64,000 bases of DNA from Paenibacillus dokdonensis (GCF_004916975.1 NZ_STGQ01000001.1:3403674-3467673), one strand, 5' to 3'; numbered from the stretch's first letter, positions 30,231 through 38,942 are shown. The notes: generated by a model not told the origin, from the letters alone. Numbers and translations: made by a program.

Positions 30231-30246
30231 AGTGAAATTAATCACA
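30231..30246. promoter_or_regulatory. Fnr box upstream of fnr
   Basis: AGTGA-AATTAA-TCACA matches the consensus at nine of ten positions. It lies 114-129 bases before the fnr start, which suggests autoregulation. A weak -10 (TATGGG, 30268-30273) sits at the class II distance; a better TATAAT is at 30307-30312. Confidence 0.65.
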
Positions 30247-30247
30247 A

Positions 30248-30263
30248 TGTCGGAATTTCGACA
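30248..30263. promoter_or_regulatory. Perfect dyad TGTCG-N6-CGACA in the fnr promoter region
   Basis: TGTCG-GAATTT-CGACA is a perfect inverted repeat one base after the Fnr box. If the class II -10 at 30268 is used, the dyad would lie between the activator site and the -10, a repressor position. The binding protein is unknown. Confidence 0.5.
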
Positions 30264-30359
30264 CTTTTATGGGCTATTCTCCCCCCAAAAACAGATTTTT
30301 TCGGGTTATAATTAGTTTAAAATTTACTGAAAATTGAAGATACAAAGGGGATAACGAGT

Positions 30360-31076
30360 ATGAGCAACCAACTGAATGTTATCGAAGCCCGTGGGAATAC
30401 AAGCTGCTTTACAGAACAAAACATAGATCGTCTAATGGTCATTATGAAGGAACGCATCGTGCCTGAAGGCTCGCATCTGTTCTGGGAAGGTGATTTTTCC
30501 GATAAGCTGTTTTATGTCAAACGCGGCCGTATTAAATTGACCAAATCGACGGATGAAGGTAAAGAGCTGATTCTGTATATGTATCAATCGGGAGATATGG
30601 TTGGTCAAGCGGATCCTTTTTTCAGCAGCAAGCACAGCTTTACAGCGGAAGTACTTGAGGAAAGTGAAATTGGAGTTATTGATCAAAAGGATTTGGAGAT
30701 GCTGATCTGCCAGCACTGTGATTTCGCGATCGATTTCATGAAATGGATGGGTATCCACCACCGCCTGACTCAAACCAAATTCCGTGATCTGATGATGTAC
30801 GGTAAACCTGGGGCACTCTGCTCGACTCTGATCCGACTCGGCAATACGTATGGTGAAAAACATGGAGATACGATCCTTATTCATAAAAAAATTACCCACA
30901 CCGACCTCTCGAACATGATCGGAGCAACCCGCGAAAGCGTAAACCGAATGCTCAGCGATCTGCGCAAAAAAGATGCTGTGGAATACGAGAATGGTATGAT
31001 AGTTATTAAAGATCTTGGAATGCTCCAGGATATATGCCATTGTGAAATGTGTCCAAATGAAATCTGCCGGATCTAG
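30360..31076 (+). CDS. fnr: Anaerobic regulator Fnr (Bacillus type, C-terminal Fe-S cluster)
   Basis: A 238-residue Crp/Fnr-family regulator. The cyclic-nucleotide-like beta-barrel spans about 15-125, a dimerisation helix about 125-150, and the winged HTH about 165-220, with ATRESVNRMLSDLRKK as recognition helix. The C-terminus has Cys226, Cys228, Cys231 and Cys236; the last three have the C-X2-C-X4-C spacing known for the [4Fe-4S] cluster of Bacillus Fnr, and Asp143 in FRDLMMYGK corresponds to its aspartate ligand. AAAGGGG lies upstream. It should activate genes at TGTGA-N6-TCACA boxes under oxygen limitation; such boxes precede adhE, pflB, nirB, hmp and fnr itself. Confidence 0.93.
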   Translation: MSNQLNVIEARGNTSCFTEQNIDRLMVIMKERIVPEGSHLFWEGDFSDKLFYVKRGRIKLTKSTDEGKELILYMYQSGDMVGQADPFFSSKHSFTAEVLEESEIGVIDQKDLEMLICQHCDFAIDFMKWMGIHHRLTQTKFRDLMMYGKPGALCSTLIRLGNTYGEKHGDTILIHKKITHTDLSNMIGATRESVNRMLSDLRKKDAVEYENGMIVIKDLGMLQDICHCEMCPNEICRI

Positions 31077-31116
31077 CTGCTGCTTCATTGATCCCTTCCG
31101 GCTTAGATATACACCT

Positions 31117-31163
31117 GTTAAAAAACTTCCGTAACCGATGCATGGTTTTGCGGGAGTTTTTTT
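31117..31163 (+). terminator. fnr terminator
   Basis: AACTTCCGTAA pairs with TTTTGCGGGAGTT (imperfectly), followed by TTTTTTT on the plus strand and preceded by an A-run. Confidence 0.7.
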
Positions 31164-31546
31164 GTGCGCAAAAAGGCCCAATCTATTCCTGAACTGAATA
31201 ATTTTAAATCAATTCCTCTTTCTCCCCCTCAATATACCTATTAATGTCACAGAAATGACTATAATCCTCAATATAAGGACTTAAGTCCTATGAAACTTAC
31301 GGATAAAAGAACCGAAAATTATGTTATAACCCGTTCCCAAGTCTCATTCGATTGCGCAGTTCTTCCTATAAATCAATTAAGGAACTGAGCACTGCCCGAT
31401 ACAAGGAGGTTAGGCTTGTACCCGATAAGAACTACATACACCCAAACTTGTCGCCGAAGATCAAAGGTCTGAAGTCTAATTCACCCAATGTAAAAGGGCA
31501 TAATGAATCATACGTCTGTACAGATCATTTAAGGAGTGTAAACCAT
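31164..31546. other. Intergenic region with a 14-bp palindrome, no gene seen
   Basis: Nothing here codes with a credible start. The perfect palindrome AGGACTTAAGTCCT lies at 31276-31289, and TTATAA-like sequence at 31324-31329 might be a -10 for the next gene. The frame of the next gene is open from 31352, but no ribosome binding site supports an upstream start. Confidence 0.4.
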
Positions 31547-32434
31547 ATGGCAGCAAAATTTTTAACCCGCTTATGTTTGATCACCGTTTTCTGCAGTGTT
31601 ATTTTGTCCGGAACCGGACTGTTTTCTCCTCAAGAGGCTAAAGCCCAAGGTTATTATCAGAAAGCCACCTGGCTGTGGAATACCGAACGGATTCGGAAAA
31701 ATCCGCAGGAGGTTTTATCGTTTCTGAGTCAGAATCAGGTCAATCTCGTTTATTTGCAGATTAATATCGATATTCCGGTATCTTATTATAAAAGCTTTAT
31801 CAAAGAATCCAATGAGCTCGGAATCCATGTTGAAGCACTGAATGGTGCTCCGCTCTGGGGTCTTGAATCCGAACGCTACAAAATTACAAACTTCCTGAGC
31901 TGGATTCAGGCTTATCAAAATGGCGCTGCTGCTGCAGAGAAATTCAGCGGTATTCATGTGGACATTGAGCCTCATGTCCTATCCCAATGGAAGATAGACC
32001 AAGAGGATGTCATACGTCAGTGGCAGAGCAACGTCCTGTATCTGAGATCGGAAGCCGAAAAGCTCAACCTTCCGCTCGCAGCTGATATTCCATTCTGGCT
32101 AGGCAATTACACCGCTGCCGACGGCACAACATCACTGAGCCGGTTTATGATCAGCCAATATGATTCTGTCACCATCATGTCGTACCGTGACACTGCTTCG
32201 GCTATTAACAGCATCGCAAAAAAAGAGCTTGAGGATGCCACTGCTCTTGGCAAACAAGCCTTTGCTGCTGTCGAAACCAAACCTAGCAATGAAGGCGACT
32301 TTCTCACGTTCTATGAAGAAGGGGCAGCCTATATGAATGAGCAGCTCGTCCAGCTTCATGAACTTGCCAAAGTGAATCCGTCTTATGCCGGTATTGCAAT
32401 CCATGATTTTGACGGCTGGAAAGATCTCAAATAA
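31547..32434 (+). CDS. Exported protein of an unassigned barrel-like family (paralogue 1)
   Basis: A 295-residue exported protein. I chose ATG at 31547 because AAGGAG is 10 bases upstream. Residues 1-33 look like a signal peptide (ending EAKAQ). The mature protein starts with KATWLWNTE and has alternating strands and helices like a TIM barrel; conserved blocks are VNLVYLQI, GIHVDIEPHVL, ADIPFWLG and TIMSYRD. The DIEP acidic pair is a candidate active site. The protein encoded at 60974-61894 shares all these blocks, so the two are paralogues. I cannot name a function; a glycosidase-like or polysaccharide-related role is a guess from the fold. Confidence 0.7.
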   Translation: MAAKFLTRLCLITVFCSVILSGTGLFSPQEAKAQGYYQKATWLWNTERIRKNPQEVLSFLSQNQVNLVYLQINIDIPVSYYKSFIKESNELGIHVEALNGAPLWGLESERYKITNFLSWIQAYQNGAAAAEKFSGIHVDIEPHVLSQWKIDQEDVIRQWQSNVLYLRSEAEKLNLPLAADIPFWLGNYTAADGTTSLSRFMISQYDSVTIMSYRDTASAINSIAKKELEDATALGKQAFAAVETKPSNEGDFLTFYEEGAAYMNEQLVQLHELAKVNPSYAGIAIHDFDGWKDLK

Positions 32435-32441
32435 TTTATTA

Positions 32442-32493
32442 TAAAAAAAGGGGTGCCCTTCAGGTCATTAGACCGGAGGGCACCCCTTTTTAT
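32442..32493. terminator. Bidirectional terminator
   Basis: AAAAAGGGGTGCCCT pairs with AGGGCACCCCTTTTT around a 17-base loop. It serves the plus-strand barrel gene and the minus-strand PDZ-Lon protease gene. Confidence 0.92.
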
Positions 32494-32504
32494 GAGCAGA
32501 GATA

Positions 32505-33536
32505 CTATGATTTCGGCTGAAGCTGCTTTAAATAATGAAGTGCTTCCTGATTATTTCGAACCGGCACGATTTGGATAGAATAATTTCTCTTCTTGGCTTC
32601 ATCCATGATATCTTTGGCGTTGGTGTCACCCGGCTGCACATCAGCTGGGCAGAAGAAGATGTCCACCTTTCCATCATGTGCTGCTACGATTTTATCGCGA
32701 ATGCCTCCAATCTGGCCGACATTCCCTTCCTGGTCAATGGTACCAGTACCTGCTATCTGGTAGCCTTTCGTCAGATCCTCCGGTAGAACCTGGTTTAATA
32801 TCTCCAGAGAGAACATCAATCCAGCGGAAGGTCCGCCAATGTCACGGGTATTGATTTTAACCTGACGCGGTGGAAGGATATCGAACTCATCTTCCGGCTG
32901 GATGCCAAGGCCTACTTTACCTTGATCATTGATGACGGTCAGTTCGAACGATTGCTCCTGCCGTTTCCCTTCATGCAAATACACCATATTCACCGATTCA
33001 CCCGCTTTTTTCGCACTCAAATAGGCGATTACATCAGCTGATTTCTTCATCTCCTTCCCATCGATCTCCGTAATAATATCGCCCACGGATATTTTGCCCT
33101 TGGCCTTGGAAACGGGAAGAACATTGGTGACGAAAACACCTTTGTTCTGCACAGGTACGACTTCTCCTGCAGCACGCAGACCTGCAATAACGGCATTTTG
33201 CTGGGAAGAGGTCATCATATGCCTGAGCAAGAAATCATATTCATCCTCGGAAAGATTTCCGCTGACGCTCTTTTCCTTGCGAATCTGTGTATCCGGTGCA
33301 AACCAGCCGTAGATCAGGTAGTACAGATGAGAGGTTTTAATGGTTGAAACGGTAGTTAGATAAAAATTCCCCTGCTCCGATTTATGTCCGTTCTCAACGG
33401 TGATAACCGGAGAAAGTGGCTCCACATCACCTGGCTGATACAAATAATACGGCATCGGAATCATCAGGACGACCAGCAGGGCCACGGCGATCCCTGCGCT
33501 CCATATATACTTTTTCGTTTTTTTAGTTGAGCTCAC
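32505..33536 (-). CDS. Membrane-anchored PDZ-Lon serine protease (YlbL/SepM-like)
   Basis: A 343-residue protease of the YlbL/SepM family. One N-terminal membrane helix (about 10-30) anchors it with the catalytic part outside. A PDZ domain (about 125-200) contains GKISVGDIITEIDGK. The C-terminal Lon-type domain has the nucleophile in GGPSAGLMF and the catalytic Lys in GGIRDKIVAAH, giving the Ser-Lys dyad. Relatives process peptide pheromones or membrane proteins. The start is GTG with GGAAGGA 10 bases upstream, 40 bases after the IF-3-like gene, so the two may be cotranscribed. Confidence 0.9.
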   Translation of the reverse strand: MSSTKKTKKYIWSAGIAVALLVVLMIPMPYYLYQPGDVEPLSPVITVENGHKSEQGNFYLTTVSTIKTSHLYYLIYGWFAPDTQIRKEKSVSGNLSEDEYDFLLRHMMTSSQQNAVIAGLRAAGEVVPVQNKGVFVTNVLPVSKAKGKISVGDIITEIDGKEMKKSADVIAYLSAKKAGESVNMVYLHEGKRQEQSFELTVINDQGKVGLGIQPEDEFDILPPRQVKINTRDIGGPSAGLMFSLEILNQVLPEDLTKGYQIAGTGTIDQEGNVGQIGGIRDKIVAAHDGKVDIFFCPADVQPGDTNAKDIMDEAKKRNYSIQIVPVRNNQEALHYLKQLQPKS

Positions 33537-33576
33537 GTTTAAACGAATCCTTCCTAGCTATGATGGGATAGGTTAT

Positions 33577-34053
33577 TTATTTATCCGGATTGAGCTGTAC
33601 TGCGGCCTGCTTGCCGCTGAGCTGAACTCCTGTGGTTTTGCGTCCCACATGACTCAAATCCTTCATCAAACGCTCCAGCAGCTCTTTGGCAACCGCTCCC
33701 TCTTTGCCTTTGATACGAACCACTAGAAGAACCGCGTCACCGGATTCCAAAATTTTCTCTGCCTGTCGCTGTTTTGTGTCATAGTCATGCTCCTCAATCT
33801 GGGGAGTCAGACGAATTTCCTTGACTTTCATCTGACGCTCAGAGGCTTTGGCCTGCTGCTTTTCTCTCTTCGCCTCTCCCGCTCCAATCAGCTTGCACGG
33901 AGGCGGACTGCTCATCAGAGACATGCACACCAGATCAACCTTCAGCTTCTTTGCCATGGCAAGTGCCTCAGAGATCGGTACTATACCAAGATCTTCTCCA
34001 TTCAAACCGGTAAGAGCGACTTCCGCCGCTTTGATTTTTTCATTCATTATCAT
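33577..34053 (-). CDS. Divergent translation initiation factor IF-3 paralogue
   Basis: A 158-residue protein with the two-domain plan of IF-3. The N-domain (NEKIKAAEVALTGLNGEDLGI, then PPPCKLIGAGEAKRE) and C-domain (KEIRLTPQIEEHDYDTKQRQAEKIL) align with infC products, but several usually strict positions differ: the expected VEVAPTAKPPVCRI-type block reads VCMSLMSSPPPCKLI. There is no rpmI-rplT downstream, so this is not the standard infC locus. I chose ATG at 34053, 9 bases after AGGAG. It may be a stress or sporulation variant of IF-3; whether it replaces or supplements the housekeeping factor is unknown. Confidence 0.8.
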   Translation of the reverse strand: MIMNEKIKAAEVALTGLNGEDLGIVPISEALAMAKKLKVDLVCMSLMSSPPPCKLIGAGEAKREKQQAKASERQMKVKEIRLTPQIEEHDYDTKQRQAEKILESGDAVLLVVRIKGKEGAVAKELLERLMKDLSHVGRKTTGVQLSGKQAAVQLNPDK

Positions 34054-34130
34054 TTGCATACACTCCTGTCCATCCATATTTTACAACGGACAGGTGGTTG
34101 TTGAACATACCATATCATGAGTAGATATTA

Positions 34131-34169
34131 AAAAAGCTTGCATCCGTTGAACCGGATGCAAGCTTTTGT
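34131..34169 (-). terminator. nirBD terminator
   Basis: AAAGCTTGCATCCG pairs with CGGATGCAAGCTTT around TTGAAC, followed by T-rich sequence on the minus strand. The hairpin is almost perfect. Confidence 0.85.
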
Positions 34170-34202
34170 TCCATGTGCGCACAGGTACAGCGGCAATTAC
34201 AG

Positions 34203-34553
34203 TTATGTCCCGATGCCCTGCTCATGCCTGCTGTTCATACCTATGCTAACCGTACCTTCTTCAATAAGCACCTGATGTGTTTGAACTTCGCCATGATCCG
34301 GCGCTTGTACAAGTCCATCCCGCAAATCGATTTTCCAGTCATAAAGCGGATCATAGATAAAATGTCCGGATACCATTCCCTCCGCGAGCGGTCCTCCTTT
34401 AGGATGAGGACTACGGTTGTCAAGCGCGTACAATTCTCCACTGGTGGTACGAAAAACAGCAATTTCCTGCCCCTCAATATGCACTACACGGCCCATTTGT
34501 ACATAATAATCTTCCAAGCTTCCTGCCGGATAGTATTTCACCGTTTTATCCAT
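34203..34553 (-). CDS. nirD: Assimilatory nitrite reductase small subunit NirD
   Basis: A 116-residue Rieske-fold protein. The fold is recognisable by DNRSPHPKGGPLAEG and DPLYDWKIDLRDG, but the usual Cys of both Rieske motifs are replaced, so no [2Fe-2S] cluster is expected. Loss of these ligands is common in NirD. It is encoded 32 bases after nirB and is the small partner of NirB in NADH-dependent reduction of nitrite to ammonium in the cytoplasm. A near-perfect terminator follows. Confidence 0.92.
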   Translation of the reverse strand: MDKTVKYYPAGSLEDYYVQMGRVVHIEGQEIAVFRTTSGELYALDNRSPHPKGGPLAEGMVSGHFIYDPLYDWKIDLRDGLVQAPDHGEVQTHQVLIEEGTVSIGMNSRHEQGIGT

Positions 34554-34585
34554 GCTGCTCTCTCCTCCTTCCCATACAAAAGCTC

Positions 34586-37039
34586 TTATACTTCAAGCTG
34601 ATTGTGCGGAGCATCCCCGATTACCTCTCCATACATCACCCGCCGTGTTCCATTCTGTCTCAGCACTTGGCTCCATGGCTCTTCGACCTGTTGAAGAGCA
34701 AAGTTATTGCGATCAAGGAGCTGCATGCGCTGCTCTTCATCCTCCAGTACCGCGGCTTGAATCGCTTCAAGGCCCATCCGTTCCACCCATTCCGATGTTC
34801 TCTCCAAATATTTGCCCGTTTCACGGTACAGCTGAATGACCGCTCCGCAGATATCTACCAGCTCCTGGTCGGTTTTCACTTTGCAGAAGGAGTCTGCAAT
34901 TCGAGGTTTAATACCTCCATTGCCACCAACAAAGATCTCCCAGCCGCCATCATTGCCTACGATGCCGATATCCTTGGTACAGGATTCTGCGCAGTTGCGC
35001 GGACAGCCATTTACCGCCATTTTGAACTTTGCCGGAAAATCCAGCCGTTCAAACTTACGCTCCAGTAAAGCTCCCATGGCCATCGAATCCTGTGTGCCAA
35101 ACCGGCAGAACTGGGATCCTACGCATGTTTTGACAGTGCGGAGTGACTTGGCGTACGCGTACCCCGATGGCATATCAAGCTCTTCCCATACCTTGGGCAG
35201 ATCTTCTTTTTTGACTCCGATCAAGTCCAGCCGCTGTCCTCCTGTGACTTTTACTACCTTCACATCATATTTCAGGGATACGTCAGCGATCCTTTTTAGA
35301 TCCTCAGGTGTAGTCACTCCCCCGTACATTCGCGGAACCACCGTATATGTGCCGTCCTTTTGAATGTTCGCATGCAGCCGTTCATTTACAAAACGCGATG
35401 CCTTCTCATCCTCATGCTCGGCTGGATAGACCATACCAAGATAATAATTAAGGGCAGGACGGCATTTCGAACAGCCTTCCGGATGGCTCCATTCCAAGAC
35501 GTTCATAACCTCACGTATCGTTTTCAAGCCTTTCCCGCGGATTTCAGCAACGATTTCGTCACGGCTAAGCTTTGTGCAGCCGCATATTCCCTGCTTGCTC
35601 TCCGATTGAAAGCCATCTCCAAGCACATACTGCAGGATTTGCTCAACTACAGGCTTACAACCGCCGCATGACCGGGTAGCGCCTGTACATGCCTTGATTT
35701 CTTCCACAGTCGTCAGCCCTTGTTCTGTGATGGCTTCCACGATCATTTGCTTGGTTACCCCGTTACATCCGCATACAATTTCTTCACTGGCCATCGTTTC
35801 AACAGAGAGGCTCTTTTTCGCACCGCTGCTTCCACAGCAGCCCCCTCCCATGATCTCGTTATAAATGTCGTCTGTCATCAAAGCATGCTCTTTGACCAGC
35901 TTTTGCAGTGGAGCTGCTTCTGTCACATCACCAAACAATACCGCACCTGCTATTTTCCCATCCTGCAGCAGAATTTTTTTGTACGTATGCTTCCAGTCGT
36001 TTTGCGCTGCGATAACGGTGTGCATAGGTCCCTCAATAAACTCACCGGCAGAAAATACATCAACACCGGAAATTTTCAGCTTGGTGGATACGATTGAACC
36101 CTCATACGGTTGAGTTGCCACACCACAAATATGTTTGGCCAGCACGTTGCCCTGTTCAAACAATGGCGCCACGAGACCATAACATACGCCGCGATGCTCA
36201 TTGCATTCGCCCACCGCGTAGACATGATGCATGGAGGTTCTCATGAAATCATCCACGACAATCCCTCTTTTGACAGCAATACCGCTCGCCTTGGCTACGC
36301 TTGTATTGGGTTTAATCCCTGCAGCCATAACTACAAAGTCACAAGCTAGCTCCGTTCCATCACTAAATCGCAGCCCTTCCACCCGCTTGCCGCCAATCAG
36401 CTCCGTGGTCTTTTTTTCCATCGCAAATCCGATTCCCTGACGCTCCAGTTCATCCTTCAGCATCAAAGCCGCTTGATGATCAAGCTGCCGTTCCATGAGA
36501 TCCTCCATCAAATGAACGACTGTAACCTGCATTCCAAGACTGACAAGTCCCTTCGCGGCCTCCAGCCCCAGCAGTCCACCACCAATAACTGCGGCACTGC
36601 GATAGCTCCGTGCAGCCTCAATCATTTGGTTGCAGTCTTCAATATTTCGGAAACCCACCACTCCTTGCTTGTCGCAGCCTGGAATCGGCAGGATTAGTGG
36701 ACTCGAACCGGTAGCGATAATGGCCTTGTCGTAAGGCATAGATGCCCCATCCTCGGTAATGACCCGTCTTGTTACACTGTCTATCCTTGCCACTGTCGTG
36801 TCTGTATACAATTTGATTCCATGATCCTCATACCAGTTCAGGTCATTCAGAATAATATCATTGATGGTTTTGCTGCCCTCCAAAACATAAGAAAGCATAA
36901 TCCGATTGTAGTTGGGATGAGGCTCACTGCCAAATACCGTAATGTCATATGAACCGCTGAGCTTTAATATCTGTTCTACCGTACTGATTCCAGCCATCCC
37001 GTTTCCGATGACTATCAATTTCTCCTTGTCCGCTTTCAT
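34586..37039 (-). CDS. nirB: NADH-dependent nitrite reductase large subunit NirB
   Basis: An 817-residue multi-domain enzyme reducing nitrite to ammonium. Domains in order: FAD/NAD-binding reductase (about 1-310, VIGNGMAGISTVEQI and VIGGGLLGLEAAKGL), two BFD-type [2Fe-2S] modules (about 418-540, CGCNGVTKQ...CGGC and CGCTKLSRDE...CSKC), and the siroheme/[4Fe-4S] domains (about 550-790), with cluster cysteines in TCVGSQFC and NGCPRNC. ATG at 37039 has GGAGG 8 bases upstream. A perfect Fnr box with a perfect TATAAT lies 95-137 bases upstream, so expression probably rises without oxygen. nirD follows. Siroheme synthesis genes are not in view. Confidence 0.96.
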   Translation of the reverse strand: MKADKEKLIVIGNGMAGISTVEQILKLSGSYDITVFGSEPHPNYNRIMLSYVLEGSKTINDIILNDLNWYEDHGIKLYTDTTVARIDSVTRRVITEDGASMPYDKAIIATGSSPLILPIPGCDKQGVVGFRNIEDCNQMIEAARSYRSAAVIGGGLLGLEAAKGLVSLGMQVTVVHLMEDLMERQLDHQAALMLKDELERQGIGFAMEKKTTELIGGKRVEGLRFSDGTELACDFVVMAAGIKPNTSVAKASGIAVKRGIVVDDFMRTSMHHVYAVGECNEHRGVCYGLVAPLFEQGNVLAKHICGVATQPYEGSIVSTKLKISGVDVFSAGEFIEGPMHTVIAAQNDWKHTYKKILLQDGKIAGAVLFGDVTEAAPLQKLVKEHALMTDDIYNEIMGGGCCGSSGAKKSLSVETMASEEIVCGCNGVTKQMIVEAITEQGLTTVEEIKACTGATRSCGGCKPVVEQILQYVLGDGFQSESKQGICGCTKLSRDEIVAEIRGKGLKTIREVMNVLEWSHPEGCSKCRPALNYYLGMVYPAEHEDEKASRFVNERLHANIQKDGTYTVVPRMYGGVTTPEDLKRIADVSLKYDVKVVKVTGGQRLDLIGVKKEDLPKVWEELDMPSGYAYAKSLRTVKTCVGSQFCRFGTQDSMAMGALLERKFERLDFPAKFKMAVNGCPRNCAESCTKDIGIVGNDGGWEIFVGGNGGIKPRIADSFCKVKTDQELVDICGAVIQLYRETGKYLERTSEWVERMGLEAIQAAVLEDEEQRMQLLDRNNFALQQVEEPWSQVLRQNGTRRVMYGEVIGDAPHNQLEV

Positions 37040-37133
37040 CACAAAAGCCTCCTTCCAATGTTGCAGCAGCAATCAGCCAATAATTTATGATCGTTTTCAA
37101 GTTCTGCGCTAAATACTTTCTTTGGATATCTTC

Positions 37134-37139
37134 ATTATA
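37134..37139 (-). promoter_or_regulatory. nirB promoter -10 element
   Basis: A perfect TATAAT on the minus strand, 21 bases downstream of the Fnr box at 37161-37176. This puts the box centre at about -41.5. Confidence 0.85.
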
Positions 37140-37160
37140 GAGGATTGTTAAAATTTGAAA

Positions 37161-37176
37161 TGTGATTTAATTCACA
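37161..37176. promoter_or_regulatory. Fnr box upstream of nirB
   Basis: TGTGA-TTTAAT-TCACA is a perfect match, in class II position relative to the TATAAT at 37134-37139. Confidence 0.88.
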
Positions 37177-37271
37177 TTAGTTATGAATGATTTCACTTAT
37201 TTTGTCACACATTTATTATTTATTAACTGTTTTTTTTCAATTCGTCCGTTATTCATATGTATTTTCAACAG

Positions 37272-37979
37272 CTAAGACCTGTCCAATCGAATTTCCACCT
37301 CATCCTGGGGTGTCAGCCTCATATCGAGACCATTCTCAACGAGCTCCTTGCTGTTCACTTTAATCACCCATTTTTCAATGGACTTTGGACTATAACCTTT
37401 CACGGTATCGATAAGCCGCTTATTCATGGACAGCTTGATGAAATCCGTGCTTAACAGCATATCACGTACGCTTTGATTTTCAACATAAGGAAGAATATAC
37501 GTGTGCGATATTCCCGGCTGGATTGATCCTCCGTTCAGTTTAAGAACTGTGAACTGCAGATTGTTATCTGACTTTTTCTGTTCTGTAGGCTCAATCGAAA
37601 TACCGATCTCATCATTTTCCTTGAGAACAGTATCCAGCTTGTCCTTTCCAAGCTTTTTCTTGTTAAGCTCCAGTCCCCATGCGAATGCAGGTGAAAGCGA
37701 GACTTGGCTGATCGAACGGATGGATCCGTCGTCTGCAAAGATCACAATCCCGCTGTTCTGCAGGCCTTCATGAATCGTTTCTCCCTGCTGCAAATATTTT
37801 TCAAGATCCCGGATAATTTCAGGAGAGAAAAAATCATCCTTTTCAGAAATCAATATCGTAGAGACGTCGCCGGCATAGACCTTGGCTGCTGCCTCCTTGG
37901 ATTTGTCATTGCTGCAGCCCGCAAGGATAAGCGAAACTGCTATGATGAAAGCGATTGCTCTTTTTATTCCTTTCTCCAC
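37272..37979 (-). CDS. Lipoprotein of unknown function
   Basis: A 235-residue lipoprotein with signal peptide and lipobox LAGC (Cys22), followed by a Lys/Ala/Glu-rich spacer. The GTG start has a Gly-rich upstream region but no strong ribosome binding site. No enzyme motif is seen. The last 50 residues (WVIKVNSKELVENG ... LTPQDEVEIRL) look like a small DUF4430/transcobalamin-C-like beta module, which is a weak resemblance only. It is separated from nirB by the nirB promoter and reads alone. The function cannot be named. Confidence 0.6.
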   Translation of the reverse strand: MEKGIKRAIAFIIAVSLILAGCSNDKSKEAAAKVYAGDVSTILISEKDDFFSPEIIRDLEKYLQQGETIHEGLQNSGIVIFADDGSIRSISQVSLSPAFAWGLELNKKKLGKDKLDTVLKENDEIGISIEPTEQKKSDNNLQFTVLKLNGGSIQPGISHTYILPYVENQSVRDMLLSTDFIKLSMNKRLIDTVKGYSPKSIEKWVIKVNSKELVENGLDMRLTPQDEVEIRLDRS

Positions 37980-38133
37980 CCTAACACCACCTTCAGTTGT
38001 TCATTTCATGCTTCTGCCCGGTATGAAAAACATCTACCGACCTCTATCCACCGCAGACAGACCGATTTTAGCTGAAGTATCTCACCAGATCAGGAATCCA
38101 TATATATATCACATGCTACTTATCTTAAAATCC

Positions 38134-38174
38134 TCAAAAAAATAGAGCTCTCACCCTGAGAACTCTATTTTACC
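38134..38174 (-). terminator. Terminator of the hypothetical gene at 38226-38942
   Basis: AAATAGAG-TCTCA pairs with TGAGA-CTCTATTT around CCC, followed by TTTTTTT on the minus strand. Confidence 0.8.
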
Positions 38175-38225
38175 ATAGGCGGACAAGGTTTTTCGACAGA
38201 AAGGAACGGTTTTTGACGAAAAATA

Positions 38226-38942
38226 TCAGTTAATGAGCGCCTGCATAAATGTTCTGCTGCCATCCGTGTTTTTGAGATAGGGTCCGAGCCCCAAAAAATG
38301 ACTCCGGTCCACATAAACTCCCGTCATCCAGGTACCCTCAAGCACCTCGCCATCCAAGTGTACGAGCAGTGGTGGAGCAGAGATAAATTCTTGAAAAACG
38401 GGAATACGCATATCATGCTTTTTGAAGGGTTTACCTGATTGTTGAAAAGGGATTTCACTGACATACGTAGGAACGAAGTACGTGGAGATGACTTCCATCT
38501 CCTCTTCATTATAGAAGGGGGAATCTCCCAAAAAGGGGTGGAACAATGCAATTTCTTCAAACTGTGACCAGATCAGAACTTGTAAAAGCATGCTCTGGAA
38601 CCTGCCGTTATGGAATATATATTCCCGTTTATCGGGCACTTCCTTCTCCGTGGCAGGTGTGAGACTTTCCACGTAATGTCGTTCACAACCTATACACTTC
38701 CAGCCTGACGGGCTTTGAATCCATTTTTGAAAAACGGGACTGCTGTTTTCTCCGCCTGCAGAAAGCGACTCCTGAGTGGGCCTCTGAACGGCCCATGACT
38801 TCCACATCGATTCCGGCAAATTACGCATTAGCATCGTGATCGCTTTATCGTAAATATCACGCACTTTGATAGAAGCGCTTTCAAGTTCATTAACATCCTC
38901 TTTGCCATACCTGATTCCCTGGGAAAGTACTCTTTTTCTCAT
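38226..38942 (-). CDS. Hypothetical protein
   Basis: A 238-residue soluble protein with no family I recognise. ATG at 38942 has AAGGAGG 9 bases upstream, so the longer frame to 39071 is not used. The composition is rich in aromatic residues and charged patches; a CIGC pair (about residue 93) could bind a metal or be coincidental. There is no signal peptide or membrane segment. It stands alone with its own terminator, between a lipoprotein gene and an HxlR-type regulator. Confidence 0.55.
   Translation of the reverse strand: MRKRVLSQGIRYGKEDVNELESASIKVRDIYDKAITMLMRNLPESMWKSWAVQRPTQESLSAGGENSSPVFQKWIQSPSGWKCIGCERHYVESLTPATEKEVPDKREYIFHNGRFQSMLLQVLIWSQFEEIALFHPFLGDSPFYNEEEMEVISTYFVPTYVSEIPFQQSGKPFKKHDMRIPVFQEFISAPPLLVHLDGEVLEGTWMTGVYVDRSHFLGLGPYLKNTDGSRTFMQALIN

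Noticed and set aside
34203..34553. NirD as a damaged Rieske protein because the cluster Cys residues are missing
   Set aside because: Loss of these ligands is common in NirD, and the gene is otherwise full length and coupled to nirB.
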